NCBI RefSeq assembly: GCF_026625645.1
Contig: NZ_CP113056.1
Location: forward strand, 4,191,001-4,255,000
Reading direction: 5' to 3'
Origin: Ancylobacter sp. SL191
GTDB taxonomy: Bacteria > Pseudomonadota > Alphaproteobacteria > Rhizobiales > Xanthobacteraceae
Length of the DNA: 64,000 nt
Shown: piece after piece, positions 50,979 to 60,861 of the stretch
Layout of the letters: each line of letters opens with the position of its first letter
How positions within the stretch are numbered: the stretch's first letter is position 1
Translations under genes and position numbers: made by a program
Notes under the pieces: generated by a model
What the model was told of the DNA's origin: nothing
Database searches by the model: none
What the model saw: only the letters and a program-made list of their open reading frames with translations

Positions 50979-53492
50979 ATGAATTTTGAAACCTTCGGAC
51001 GTCAGGCCGGGCGAGATGTCGAGCCGGGGAGCTTGGCCTCCCTCGCCGAGTCTCTGCGGGAACGGCAGGCGCTCGGTGACGACAGCAATCATGAGAAACA
51101 CCTTTCCAATGCCTTCGACCTGATCTCCGCTCGGCACAATTACTTGGAAACTCCAGCCGATATGCCGGTCGCCGGCGGCGTCTTCGTCGAGGCCGGCCAG
51201 TGCGTCATCTGGGGCTTCGACCGCGGCGACCTGAAGAAGCCGGTATCACTGCGTCTCATCGTCGACGGCGTCGTGGTGTTCGAGCGGGTCACCGCGCCCG
51301 AGGCGCATCTGCCGATCCACGCCACCGGCTACCGCCTCGCCAGCCACCGGCAGATGATCCTCACCATCAACGAGGCGAACATCGTCGGCGGGCCGCTCGC
51401 TGGCACCGAGCTGTGGCCCGAGCCGGCCCAGCGCGAGGAACTCTCGGCCTTCATCACCCATATTGGCGGCGTCGCCCGCGAAGCGCGGCTGCGCCACCGC
51501 ATCTGGCACGACATTCCCAGGATCGCGCGGCGGCTGGAGACCTCGGAGGAGCCCCCGGCGCGCTGGCGGGCCTCGGTCTACACCCGCTACATGGCCAACC
51601 GCCTCGGCCAGCAGTCCAAGCTCTCGGGCGGCCAGTCGGTCGCCAACTGGATCGTGTCGGAGGTCTTCGAGGACCATTTCAAGCGGCAGGTGTTCTGCCT
51701 CACCGACGAGATCCGCACCCTGCTCAGCGAGCCGGTGATGAACCGCCGGGTGATGAAGCATGAGGTCACCCTCATGCTGTTCGCCTTCTGGCGCCGGCAC
51801 TACCCGCATATCGACATCTTCACCGAGGATGGCCTGCGGCTGGTGCAGTACAAGTTCGCCACCGCGCCCTTCATCGGCGACAAGAACAATGCGAGCCTCG
51901 TCTCGGACGGGCTGCGCCGCTCGCTCGCCACGCCGGCCGACATGTACCGCAACCGCGAGCTGCCCTGGAGCTGGTACTGGCTGTTCCTCCTGGAGGATCA
52001 GGGCCTTGGCGGGCGGATGCGCGACGAGCAGTTCGTGCGCTTCATCTCCTTCCGCGAGGTGGCGCTGGACATCACCCAGCCCGACCGCCTCGCCTTCAGC
52101 CCGCATGTCTGGCGCGCCCATTGGGGCGCCGGCGGCACGGGCGATTTCACCCGTTTCGACCTCGCGCTCATCGCCCTGCTCAGCGGCGCGCTGATCCCCG
52201 AGGTCGCCATCGCCGAGCGCGGGCCGGCCTATTGGCGCGAGCGTCTGCGCGCCGAAGTGTATGAGCGCGCGCCGCAGCTTGCCGTGCTCTCGGCCACGGG
52301 GCCGGGGGAAGCGGATTCCGCCGACGACGCGCTGCCGATGCGCGATCTCGTCATCATCGGCCATGCCAACGACACCGGCGTCGGGCGCAACCTGTCCATG
52401 TTCGCCGAGGCGCTCAGTGCCTTTTCGCCGCTGGTGTTCAACGCCGATGACGGCGCCTGCGTGAACCCCGATGCCGCCTATGACCCGTCCATCGGCGTGC
52501 GCGCCCGCGTCGTGCTGCTCTGCGTGAACGCCGACCGCGCGCCGGAAATGCTGGCCCGCTTCGCCGGCATCTGCGAGGACGCGCACGTCATCGGCTTCTA
52601 TCTCTGGGAAAGCGACCGGCCACCGGCGAGCCACGCGCTGGGCGCCGTGGCCGTCGACGAGATCTGGGCGCCGACCACCTATGTCGCCGACGCCTACCGC
52701 AAGATCACCTCGGTGCCGGTCACGGTGGTCGACAAGGGCATGCACCGGCCGCTCGCCTATGTGCCCTTCCTCGACCGGTTCCGCCGCTCGCCCGACGAGT
52801 TCATCTTCCTGACAGCGGCGGAGTTCGGCTCCTCCATCGTGCGCAAGAACCCACTCGATGTGGTCAAGGCCTTCCAGAAGGCGTTCGAGCACAGCGACCA
52901 CAATGTGCGGCTCATCATCAAGATCCGCGAGGTCAATCCCGGCCACTGGAGCAACATCGATTCCTACTGGGAAGAGATCGAGGAGCGCATCTCCGGCGAT
53001 GACCGCATCGTGGTGCTGGAAGGCAATCTGACGCCGGAGGAATACTGGACCCTGTTGTGGACCTCCGACGCCATGGTGTCGCTGCACCGCTCGGAAGGCT
53101 TCGGCTATGTGATCGCCGACGCCATGCTGGCGGGCAAGACGGTGGTGGTCTCCGACTATTCCGGCTCGCAGGATTTCTGCGACGAGAGCAACGCCTTCCT
53201 CGTGCCGGTGCAGCAGACCCCGACGCCGCCGGAATCCCTGGCGAGCCGCGGCTATATCGGCCAGTGGGGCATCCCGGACGTGGACGCCGCCGCGCGCGCC
53301 CTGTTCGAGGCCGCCGAACATGCCGAGCTGCGCGCGGTGCGGGCCGAGGCGGGCCTCGCCCGCGTGTCGCAGAAATACGATTTCGCGAGCTGGTCGACCG
53401 CCATCTCCCGCCGCATCGACGAGCGCATCGCCGCCAATCGCGCGGCCCCGACCGCGCCGACATCCCCCGCACCGGCTGAGGCGGAAGGCTAG
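50979..53492 (+). CDS. Large glycosyltransferase with an unassigned N-terminal half
   Basis: An 837-residue protein. Residues 450-800 form a GT4-like GT-B domain: GHANDTGVGRNLSMF, FYLWESDRPP, VTVVDKGMHRPLAYVPF, and LHRSEGFGYVIADAMLAGKTVVVSDYSG with the donor-site Glu. Residues 1-440 do not match a family I recognise; they contain a beta-rich region (about 60-130) and an aromatic-rich helical region (about 230-380, RYMANRLGQQS, WRRHYPHIDIF, LPWSWYWLFLL) that resembles helical regions in other capsule glycosyltransferases. It leads the operon before the polyketide synthase. Confidence 0.8.
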   Translation: MNFETFGRQAGRDVEPGSLASLAESLRERQALGDDSNHEKHLSNAFDLISARHNYLETPADMPVAGGVFVEAGQCVIWGFDRGDLKKPVSLRLIVDGVVVFERVTAPEAHLPIHATGYRLASHRQMILTINEANIVGGPLAGTELWPEPAQREELSAFITHIGGVAREARLRHRIWHDIPRIARRLETSEEPPARWRASVYTRYMANRLGQQSKLSGGQSVANWIVSEVFEDHFKRQVFCLTDEIRTLLSEPVMNRRVMKHEVTLMLFAFWRRHYPHIDIFTEDGLRLVQYKFATAPFIGDKNNASLVSDGLRRSLATPADMYRNRELPWSWYWLFLLEDQGLGGRMRDEQFVRFISFREVALDITQPDRLAFSPHVWRAHWGAGGTGDFTRFDLALIALLSGALIPEVAIAERGPAYWRERLRAEVYERAPQLAVLSATGPGEADSADDALPMRDLVIIGHANDTGVGRNLSMFAEALSAFSPLVFNADDGACVNPDAAYDPSIGVRARVVLLCVNADRAPEMLARFAGICEDAHVIGFYLWESDRPPASHALGAVAVDEIWAPTTYVADAYRKITSVPVTVVDKGMHRPLAYVPFLDRFRRSPDEFIFLTAAEFGSSIVRKNPLDVVKAFQKAFEHSDHNVRLIIKIREVNPGHWSNIDSYWEEIEERISGDDRIVVLEGNLTPEEYWTLLWTSDAMVSLHRSEGFGYVIADAMLAGKTVVVSDYSGSQDFCDESNAFLVPVQQTPTPPESLASRGYIGQWGIPDVDAAARALFEAAEHAELRAVRAEAGLARVSQKYDFASWSTAISRRIDERIAANRAAPTAPTSPAPAEAEG

Positions 53493-53577
53493 GGCCGATC
53501 GCACTGCCGCTTTCCGCGCGGGTTCGCCCGCCGTGCCGCCGGTCGCGCATCACCGGCAGAGCTTTACGAGGTGCCGT

Positions 53578-56500
53578 TTGACCCATGCCGCCCCCGGCGC
53601 GAATGCCGCCCCAGCGTCGCTGCTGTCCCATCCCCTGCATGACGCGGCCATCATTGGCTGCGCCTGCCGGCTGCCGGGCGCGCGGAACGAGGCGGAATTC
53701 TGGTCGCTGCTGACGCGCGGCGACTGCGTGGTCACGGAAATTCCCGCCGAACGCTGGTCGCGCGAGCGCTTCCTGCATCCCGGCCGCGGCGTGCCGGGCC
53801 GGGCCTACACCTTCGCCGCCGGCGTGCTGGACGACATTGTCGGCTTCGATGCCGGCGCCTTCGGCCTGTCGCCGCGCGAGGTCGAGCAGATCGACCCGCA
53901 GCAGCGCCTGCTGCTGGAACTGGTGCGCGAGGCGTTCGAGGACGCGAATCTTCCGCTCTCCCAGCTCGCGGGCGCGCCGGTCGGCGTGTTCGTCGGCGCC
54001 TCCTCGCTCGATCACTCGCTGCATTTCGCGGCCGATATCGGCGCGGCGGACGCGCATTTCGTCACCGGCAACGCGCTCTCCATCATCGCCAACCGCATCT
54101 CCCACGTCTTCGGCTTCACCGGCCCGAGTCTGGCCATCGACACCGCCTGCTCCTCCTCGCTGGTCGCCTTCGACCGCGCGGTGAAGGCGATCGAGAGCGG
54201 CGAGATCGAGACCGCCGTGGTGGCGGGCGTGAATGTGCTCACCAGCCCGTTCAACTTCATCGGCTTCTCGCGCGCCGGCATGCTGTCGCCGACCGGCCGC
54301 TGCCGCCCCTTTTCCGGCGCGGCGGATGGCTATGTGCGCGCCGAGGGCGGCGTCGTCACCATCCTCACCCGGCTGAAGGGCGCGACCGGCGCCGGCCTCA
54401 CGCCGCGCGCGGTGGTGCTGGCGACTGGCACCAATTCCGACGGGCGCACGCTCGGCATCGCCATGCCGGAGAGCCGCGCCCAGCAGCGCCTGCTCGAGGA
54501 ACTCTACACCGCCCGCGCCATCGACCCGAACCGCCTCGCCTTTGTCGAGGCGCATGGCACCGGCACGCTGGTGGGTGATCCCGCCGAGGCGAGCGCGGTG
54601 GGGCAGGCACTCGGGCGCCGGCGCAGCGCGCCGCTGCCCATCGGCTCGGTGAAGTCCAATATCGGCCATCTCGAACCCGCCTCGGGCCTTGCCGGCCTGC
54701 TGAAGGCGCTCAGTGCGCTGGAAAAGCGCCAGCTTCCCGCCTCGCTGCACCTCGATACGCTGAACGCCAACATCGACTTCGCCGCGCTCAACCTCGCCCC
54801 GGCGGCCGAGCCGGTGGCGCTGGCGGACGATGCCCGCCTCGCCGGCATCTCGTCCTTCGGCTTTGGCGGCACCAACGCCCATGCGGTGATCCGCCTGCCG
54901 GAGGCGCACGAGCTGCCCGCCCCGCCGGCCGATCCCGCCGCCCGCGTGCTGATGATCTCGGCGCAGAGCCCGGAGGCGCTGAACCGCCTCGCCGAGAGCT
55001 ATGCCGACCGGCTCGACAGCGAGATGGAGCGCGCCCGCGTTGCCCATGCCGCCGCGCATGGCCGCGCCCGCCTGCCCCATCGCCTCGCCGTCTCCATCGA
55101 AGACCCGGACGCGCCCGCCAAGCTGCGCCGTCTCGCGCGCGGCGGCGCCGAGGTCGCTCTGCAACGCGGTGTCGTCGGCACGGCCGGCAGCGAGGTCGCC
55201 TTCGTCTTCACCGGCAATGGCGGGCAATATCCCGGCATGGGCCATGCCGCCTGGCTCGCCAGCGCGCCGTTCCGCGCGGTGATCGACGAGATCGACGACA
55301 TCTTCGCCCCCACGGCCGGCTGGTCGCTGGCGCAGGCCTTCCGCCAGCCGCCGGACGAGACCGCACTCGCCGCCACCGAAATCGCCCAGCCGCTGATCTT
55401 CGCGCTGGAAGTCGCCGTCGCCCGCGCGCTGATGGAGGCCGGCTGCCGGCCGGCGGCGGTGGTCGGCCACAGCGTCGGCGAGATCGCGGCCGCGCATATC
55501 GCCGGCGCGCTCAGCCTGTTCGACGCCACCCAGCTGATCTATTGGCGCAGTCGCCTGCAGGGCGAGACGCGCGGCGCCGGCACCATGGCCTTCCTGATGG
55601 CGAGCCCGGCCCGCGCGCAGGAACTCATCGCCGCCGCCGCTCAGCCCGAGGTGGTGATCGGCGCGCGGAATGCCCCCAAGGGCGTCACCGTCGCCGGCCC
55701 GACCCCGGCGTTGGATGCGGTTTTGCGCCTCGCCCGCCGCCAGGGCGTGGTCGGCAAGCGGCTCGGCATCGACTACCCCTTCCACTCCCCGGCCATGGCG
55801 CCGCTGGAAGGGCCGATCCTTCAGGCGCTGTCGCTGCTCGAGCCGCGCACGCCCGCCATTCCCTTCATCTCCAGCCTGACCGGCGCCGCCATTACCGACG
55901 CCAGCCTCGGCGCGCGCTACTGGTGGGACAATATCCGCCAGCCCGTGCTGTTCGACACGGCGCTGCGCCATCTGGCGGAAGACCGCAGCATCGGCATTTT
56001 CCTGGAGATCGGGCCGAAGCCCGTGCTGACCGGTTTCGTGCGCGAGATCCTCGCCGACGCGAACCGGCCCGGTGTGGTGCTCGCCTCGCTGCAGGACAAG
56101 GACCGGCCGGAGGACGACCCGATCGAGCGCGCTTTGCTCGCCGCCCTCGTCAATGGCGCGCGGGTGGATGAGGAGCGCCTGTTCGGCGCCCCCGCTCTGC
56201 CCGGTCGCCTTCCCCTGCCGATCACCCCATGGAACCGCCAGCCGATCCTTCCGCCGCGCACCCGCGAGGCGGTGGACCTGATCGGCGGCGGCGCGCCGGA
56301 CCATCCCCTGCTCGGCGTGCGGCTGATGCAGAACGGGCGGGAATGGCGCGGCATGCTGGATGTCGAATCCCGCCCCTTCCTCGCCGACCACAAGGTGGGC
56401 GACAGCGTCATCGTGCCGGCGACCGGCCTCGCGGAGATGGCGCTCGCCGCCGGCCGCGCCGCGCTCCGCACGGATCGCCTGCGGCTGGAGGATTTCGACA

Positions 56501-59500
56501 TCCTCGCCGCGCTGCGCCTGAATGCCGGCGAGAGCGTGGAGACGCGCGTCGCGCTCGATGCCGAGGGCGCGGTCGCCATCACCTCGCGCGCCCGTGGCGC
56601 CGAGGAATGGAGCCTCAACGCCCGCGGCCGGGTGCTGGCGGATGAGGACGCAGCCCCCGCCGCTGTCGCAGCAGCCGGCAGTGCGGAAACCGAGCTCGAC
56701 GCCGCCGCGCTCTATGAGGGCGCCGCGCGGCTCGGCCTCGCTTACGGCCCGGCCTTCCGGCTGGTGACCCGCGCCGCCCGCAGCGGGGCGCACATCACCC
56801 TCGATCTCGCCACGCCCAGCGCGAACACTTGTTCGGCGGACGCAAATTTCGTTCTGTCGCCCATGCACGCCGACGCCGCCCTGCACGGGCTGGTGCTCGC
56901 CATGGACGAGGCGGCCGCGCCCGGCACAGCCTTCGTGCCCGTGCGCATCAACGCGCTGCGCGTCCTCGCCGCCGGGGTGGCGCCCGTCCGCGCCGAGCTG
57001 ACGGTAAACCGCGCCAGCCCGCGCTCGCTCGAACTCGACATCACCCTGTTCGACGCGCAGGGCACGCCGGTCGCGCGGATGGAAGCGGTGCGGTTGCGCG
57101 CGCTCGCCCTCTCCAGCGCCCCGACCCTCGATAGCGATTTCCGCCAGAGCCTCGTGCCGGTCGGCCCCGCCCTCAGCGACGCCGCAGCGCGCGTCTCCGC
57201 CTTTCTGGAGAGCGCCGGCGCGCCGGAGCAGGATGACGACACGCTGCTGACCGACGCCCTCGCCTACACCATCGCCCACCGCGCCGTCCTGGCGGTCGCG
57301 GGCGAGGAGGCGCGGGGCGGCGCGCGGCTCGACATCGACGCGCTGATCGTCGACGGCCGCCTGCCCGCCGAGCGCAAGCCGGTGCTGCTGACCCTGCTCG
57401 CCCTGCTGGCCGAGGGCGGCCTCGCCCGGCACAGCACGGAGACCGGCTGGCGGGTGTCGGCGACGAGCGACCTGCCCGCCCCCGAGCCACTGCTGCACGA
57501 GATCGCCAGCGTCGCGCCCGACCGCGCGGCGGAGCTGGCCATCGGCGCGCGTCTGGCGGCGGAATTGCCCGGTCTGATCGGCCTGACTGCACCGATCGTC
57601 CACCTCACTGGCCTGACTGACCACTGGGAATCCGCCTCTCCGGCCGCCCGCGCCGTGGCCGCGCAGGCGGTAGCGCTGACCGAAGCGGTCGCCGGTACTA
57701 TTGCACCTAATGTCGTTCTGGTGGAGCGCCACGGCACCGTGCTGGAGGCGCTGCGCCCGCTGGCCGAGGCTGGCCGGATCCGGCTCACGATCATCCCCGC
57801 CGATGCCGCCGCCCGCCCGCGGCTCGCCGACCGGGTGCGCGCCACGGCAAATATTTTCCTGTTGGATCAACCGCTTGGCGAGGCGGATCTGATCCTGCAC
57901 GTCGATCCGCGCCAGCCGCTCGACCCGCAAGGCGAGGCCGCCGCAAGGCTGACGGAAACGCTGCGCCCCGGCGGCGTGCTGGTGTCGCTGGGCATCGCCG
58001 CCACCGGCTTTGCCCGGCTGATGAACCTGACCGCTCCCATCGGAGAGCGCTTCCATCGCCTCATCCATGCGCGCGGCGCCTGCGATGTCGTTGAAATAAA
58101 AAGCAAAAAACTGGCCGATCCGACCAAGGGCGACAGCCTCGCGGGGGCGGTGCTGGCGCTGCTCGCCACCGATGCCGGCAGCTGCCTCGTCTCGCCGCGC
58201 GGCCATGAGCTGGAGGGCGACCCCACCGCGCCCGGCGCGCAGGTGTTTATATACCGCCCATTGGCCGATGACAGCGCCGCCTCGATGGCCAAGGCGCTGG
58301 GAAAAGCCGGCGCGCTCATGGAAACCCTGCGCGCCACCACCACGCCCCCGGCGCTGCGCCTGCTGATCGACGGCGACCCGCTCGGCCCCCATCCGCGCGC
58401 GAGCGCGCTGTGGGCATTCGGCCGCACCGCCATCAATGAACACCCCGATCTCGACATCAAGCTGGTCGCGCTGAACCGCCGGGTGATCGATTCCGCGGTG
58501 GCCGCCGAGCTCGCCCGCGCCATGGTCGAGCTGCCGCACGAGCGCGAATTGGTCATGGATGACAAGGGTTTGCAGGCCGTACGCCTCGCCCCCGCGCCGC
58601 GCGAGCGTGCGCTTGCCGCCCCCGCGCTGCGCCTTACCATGGAGCGGCCCGGCTCGCTCGACCGGCTGGACTGGCGGGCGCTGGAGCGCCGCGCGCCCGG
58701 CCCCGGCGAGGTCGAGATCGAGGTCGTCGCCGGCGCGCTGAACTTCCGCGATGTGATGTTCGCGCAAGGGCTCATCGGCGACGAGATGCTGGAAAACGGC
58801 TTTGCCGGCGCCCGCCTCGGCTTTGAATGCGCCGGCCGCGTGCTGCGCGTCGGCCCGGGGGTAATTTCACACCGGTCGGGCGATGCGGTGATGGCCTTCG
58901 CCCCCGCCGCACTGGCGAGCCACACCACCATTCCCGCCCATGCCGCCCTGCCCGTCCCCCCCGCCATGCCGCTTGAGGCCGCCGCCACCCTGCCCGTCGC
59001 TTTCCTCACCGCCTGGTACGCCCTCATTGAGTGCGCCCGGCTGCGCGAGGGGGAGACGGTGTTGATCCATGGCGCCGCCGGCGGTGTCGGCATGGCCGCG
59101 ATGCAGATCGCGAAGGCGCGCGGCGCGCGGATCATCGCCACTGCCGGCTCGCCGGAAAAACGCGCTCTGGCAAGGCTTTACGGTGCGGATGCGGTGTACG
59201 ATTCCCGCGACACCGCCTTTGCCGAGGCGATCCGCGTGGCGGGCGGCTGCGAGGTCGCGCTCAACTCGCTGTCCGGTCGGGCGATGGAGCTGACGCTGCG
59301 CACGCTGAAGCCCTTCGGCCGTTTCGTCGAGCTGGGGAAGCGCGATTTCATCGCCAATACCGGGCTGGGCCTGCGCCCCTTCGCCCGCAACCTGTCCTAT
59401 TTCGGCGTCGATGCCGACCAGCTTATCGCCGCCCGCCCCGCGCTGGTGCAGGGCATGCTGGCGGAACTCTCCGCGCTGTTCGTCAGCGGTGCATTGACAC

Positions 59501-60861
59501 CTCTCCCCTACCGGGTCTTCGCCGCCGACGATGCCCGCGCCGCACTGCGGCTGATGCAGGGCGCCGGCCATGTCGGCAAGATCCTCATCCGCCCGCCCGT
59601 CACCCCGCCCGCCCGCGCCGAAACGGCACCTTTTGCGGCAGCGTCGGAGGGGGTTCACATCGTTGTCGGCGGCACAGGCGGCTTCGGCCGCGAAACGGCG
59701 CGCTGGCTGGCGAAAAAGGGCGCGCGCCACATTGTCGTCGCCTCGCGTAACGGTGTGAAGACACCGCCTCTGGAGATCGACGGCGTGGACATCACCGCCG
59801 AGCGCCTCGACGCCCGCGACTCCCATGCCTGCCACGATTTCCTCGCCCGGATGGCCGCCCGCCACGGCCGCATCGCCGGCATCATTCACACCGCCATGGT
59901 GCTTGACGACGCGCTGGTCCGCGACCTCGACCGGGGTCGTTTCGAGGCGGTGCTGGCCCCGAAGGTCGACGGCGCGCGCCATCTCGATGCCGCGACCGCC
60001 GGACTGGACCTCGATTATTTCGTGCTCTTCTCCTCGGCGACCACGCTGGTCGGCAATCCCGGACAGGCCGCCTATGTCGCCGCCAATGGCTATCTGGAAG
60101 CCCTCGCGCGGCGGCGCCGGGCGGCGGGCCTGCCGGCGCTCGCCATGGTCTGGGGGGCTATTTCCGATGTGGGCGTGCTCGCCCGCGATGGCGCCACGTC
60201 GGAAAAGCTGAGCCGCCGCCTGGGCTTGGGCCTACTCACCGCGTCGGATGCGCTCGACGAGCTCGGCCGCACGCTCGGTGATCCCGACCAGCCTGCCACC
60301 CGCGTCCACGCCCCCATCGACTGGCGGGCGGCCCGCGAACTCGCCGTCATGCGCGGGGCGAGCTTCGCCGCGCTCCAGCCGGCGGCGGAGGAAACCATCG
60401 AGGGCGTGGATGGCGGCGACCTTGCCGGCCTCATCCGCGACCTCAGCGACGGCGAGGCGCGCGCGACCATCCAGCGCCTGCTCGCCGCCGAGGTGGCGCG
60501 CATCCTGCGCCTGCCGGCGGACGCGATCGAGATGGCTCGTCCGCTCGGCGATATCGGCATGGATTCGCTGATGGCGCTGGAGCTCGACATGGAAATGCAG
60601 CGTCGCCACAAGGTCGCGCTGCCCATGCTCGGCCTTGGTGCCGGGGCGAGCTTGCAGGATGTTGGCGACAAGCTGCTGCGCAAGCTGCGTCCGTCCGCCG
60701 AGGGAGGCGCTGGCGGCCCGATCCTCGCGGCGGGCCTGCATCTGTCAAACGAGACCGCCGAGCTTGTCGACCGTCATTTGCGGGTCGAGCCGGCGGTCGT
60801 GGAGGCGCTTCAGGCGCGCGTCGCCGCCGAGATGCGCCGGGACGGGAGCCTGCTGCGATGA
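53578..60861 (+). CDS. rkpA: Iterative highly reducing type I polyketide/fatty acid synthase, RkpA-like
   Basis: A 2,427-residue megasynthase. Domains in order: ketosynthase (about 20-445; Cys191 in DTACSSS, His326 and His364), acyltransferase (about 530-830; Ser632 in GHSVGE), dehydratase (His938 in DHKVGDSVIVP), an unassigned 1200-1680 region, enoylreductase (about 1690-2000; GAAGGVGMAAMQIA), ketoreductase (about 2025-2210; GGTGGFGRETARWLA, FSSATTLVGNPGQAAYVAAN) and acyl carrier (Ser2330 in GMDSLMAL). All reducing domains look intact and there is no thioesterase, so a saturated chain would leave by another enzyme, the oxoamine synthase that overlaps its stop. No ATG is available; TTG 53578 is preceded five bases earlier by ACGAGGTG. 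Homologue of rhizobial RkpA. Confidence 0.9.
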   Translation: MTHAAPGANAAPASLLSHPLHDAAIIGCACRLPGARNEAEFWSLLTRGDCVVTEIPAERWSRERFLHPGRGVPGRAYTFAAGVLDDIVGFDAGAFGLSPREVEQIDPQQRLLLELVREAFEDANLPLSQLAGAPVGVFVGASSLDHSLHFAADIGAADAHFVTGNALSIIANRISHVFGFTGPSLAIDTACSSSLVAFDRAVKAIESGEIETAVVAGVNVLTSPFNFIGFSRAGMLSPTGRCRPFSGAADGYVRAEGGVVTILTRLKGATGAGLTPRAVVLATGTNSDGRTLGIAMPESRAQQRLLEELYTARAIDPNRLAFVEAHGTGTLVGDPAEASAVGQALGRRRSAPLPIGSVKSNIGHLEPASGLAGLLKALSALEKRQLPASLHLDTLNANIDFAALNLAPAAEPVALADDARLAGISSFGFGGTNAHAVIRLPEAHELPAPPADPAARVLMISAQSPEALNRLAESYADRLDSEMERARVAHAAAHGRARLPHRLAVSIEDPDAPAKLRRLARGGAEVALQRGVVGTAGSEVAFVFTGNGGQYPGMGHAAWLASAPFRAVIDEIDDIFAPTAGWSLAQAFRQPPDETALAATEIAQPLIFALEVAVARALMEAGCRPAAVVGHSVGEIAAAHIAGALSLFDATQLIYWRSRLQGETRGAGTMAFLMASPARAQELIAAAAQPEVVIGARNAPKGVTVAGPTPALDAVLRLARRQGVVGKRLGIDYPFHSPAMAPLEGPILQALSLLEPRTPAIPFISSLTGAAITDASLGARYWWDNIRQPVLFDTALRHLAEDRSIGIFLEIGPKPVLTGFVREILADANRPGVVLASLQDKDRPEDDPIERALLAALVNGARVDEERLFGAPALPGRLPLPITPWNRQPILPPRTREAVDLIGGGAPDHPLLGVRLMQNGREWRGMLDVESRPFLADHKVGDSVIVPATGLAEMALAAGRAALRTDRLRLEDFDILAALRLNAGESVETRVALDAEGAVAITSRARGAEEWSLNARGRVLADEDAAPAAVAAAGSAETELDAAALYEGAARLGLAYGPAFRLVTRAARSGAHITLDLATPSANTCSADANFVLSPMHADAALHGLVLAMDEAAAPGTAFVPVRINALRVLAAGVAPVRAELTVNRASPRSLELDITLFDAQGTPVARMEAVRLRALALSSAPTLDSDFRQSLVPVGPALSDAAARVSAFLESAGAPEQDDDTLLTDALAYTIAHRAVLAVAGEEARGGARLDIDALIVDGRLPAERKPVLLTLLALLAEGGLARHSTETGWRVSATSDLPAPEPLLHEIASVAPDRAAELAIGARLAAELPGLIGLTAPIVHLTGLTDHWESASPAARAVAAQAVALTEAVAGTIAPNVVLVERHGTVLEALRPLAEAGRIRLTIIPADAAARPRLADRVRATANIFLLDQPLGEADLILHVDPRQPLDPQGEAAARLTETLRPGGVLVSLGIAATGFARLMNLTAPIGERFHRLIHARGACDVVEIKSKKLADPTKGDSLAGAVLALLATDAGSCLVSPRGHELEGDPTAPGAQVFIYRPLADDSAASMAKALGKAGALMETLRATTTPPALRLLIDGDPLGPHPRASALWAFGRTAINEHPDLDIKLVALNRRVIDSAVAAELARAMVELPHERELVMDDKGLQAVRLAPAPRERALAAPALRLTMERPGSLDRLDWRALERRAPGPGEVEIEVVAGALNFRDVMFAQGLIGDEMLENGFAGARLGFECAGRVLRVGPGVISHRSGDAVMAFAPAALASHTTIPAHAALPVPPAMPLEAAATLPVAFLTAWYALIECARLREGETVLIHGAAGGVGMAAMQIAKARGARIIATAGSPEKRALARLYGADAVYDSRDTAFAEAIRVAGGCEVALNSLSGRAMELTLRTLKPFGRFVELGKRDFIANTGLGLRPFARNLSYFGVDADQLIAARPALVQGMLAELSALFVSGALTPLPYRVFAADDARAALRLMQGAGHVGKILIRPPVTPPARAETAPFAAASEGVHIVVGGTGGFGRETARWLAKKGARHIVVASRNGVKTPPLEIDGVDITAERLDARDSHACHDFLARMAARHGRIAGIIHTAMVLDDALVRDLDRGRFEAVLAPKVDGARHLDAATAGLDLDYFVLFSSATTLVGNPGQAAYVAANGYLEALARRRRAAGLPALAMVWGAISDVGVLARDGATSEKLSRRLGLGLLTASDALDELGRTLGDPDQPATRVHAPIDWRAARELAVMRGASFAALQPAAEETIEGVDGGDLAGLIRDLSDGEARATIQRLLAAEVARILRLPADAIEMARPLGDIGMDSLMALELDMEMQRRHKVALPMLGLGAGASLQDVGDKLLRKLRPSAEGGAGGPILAAGLHLSNETAELVDRHLRVEPAVVEALQARVAAEMRRDGSLLR

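Noticed and set aside
52933..58767. 1,944-codon open frame on the minus strand opposite the polyketide synthase
   Set aside because: It is low-complexity Arg/Gly/Ala/Gln/His-rich protein with no family motif, lies antisense to a gene with complete catalytic motifs, and is a common effect of high G+C codon use.
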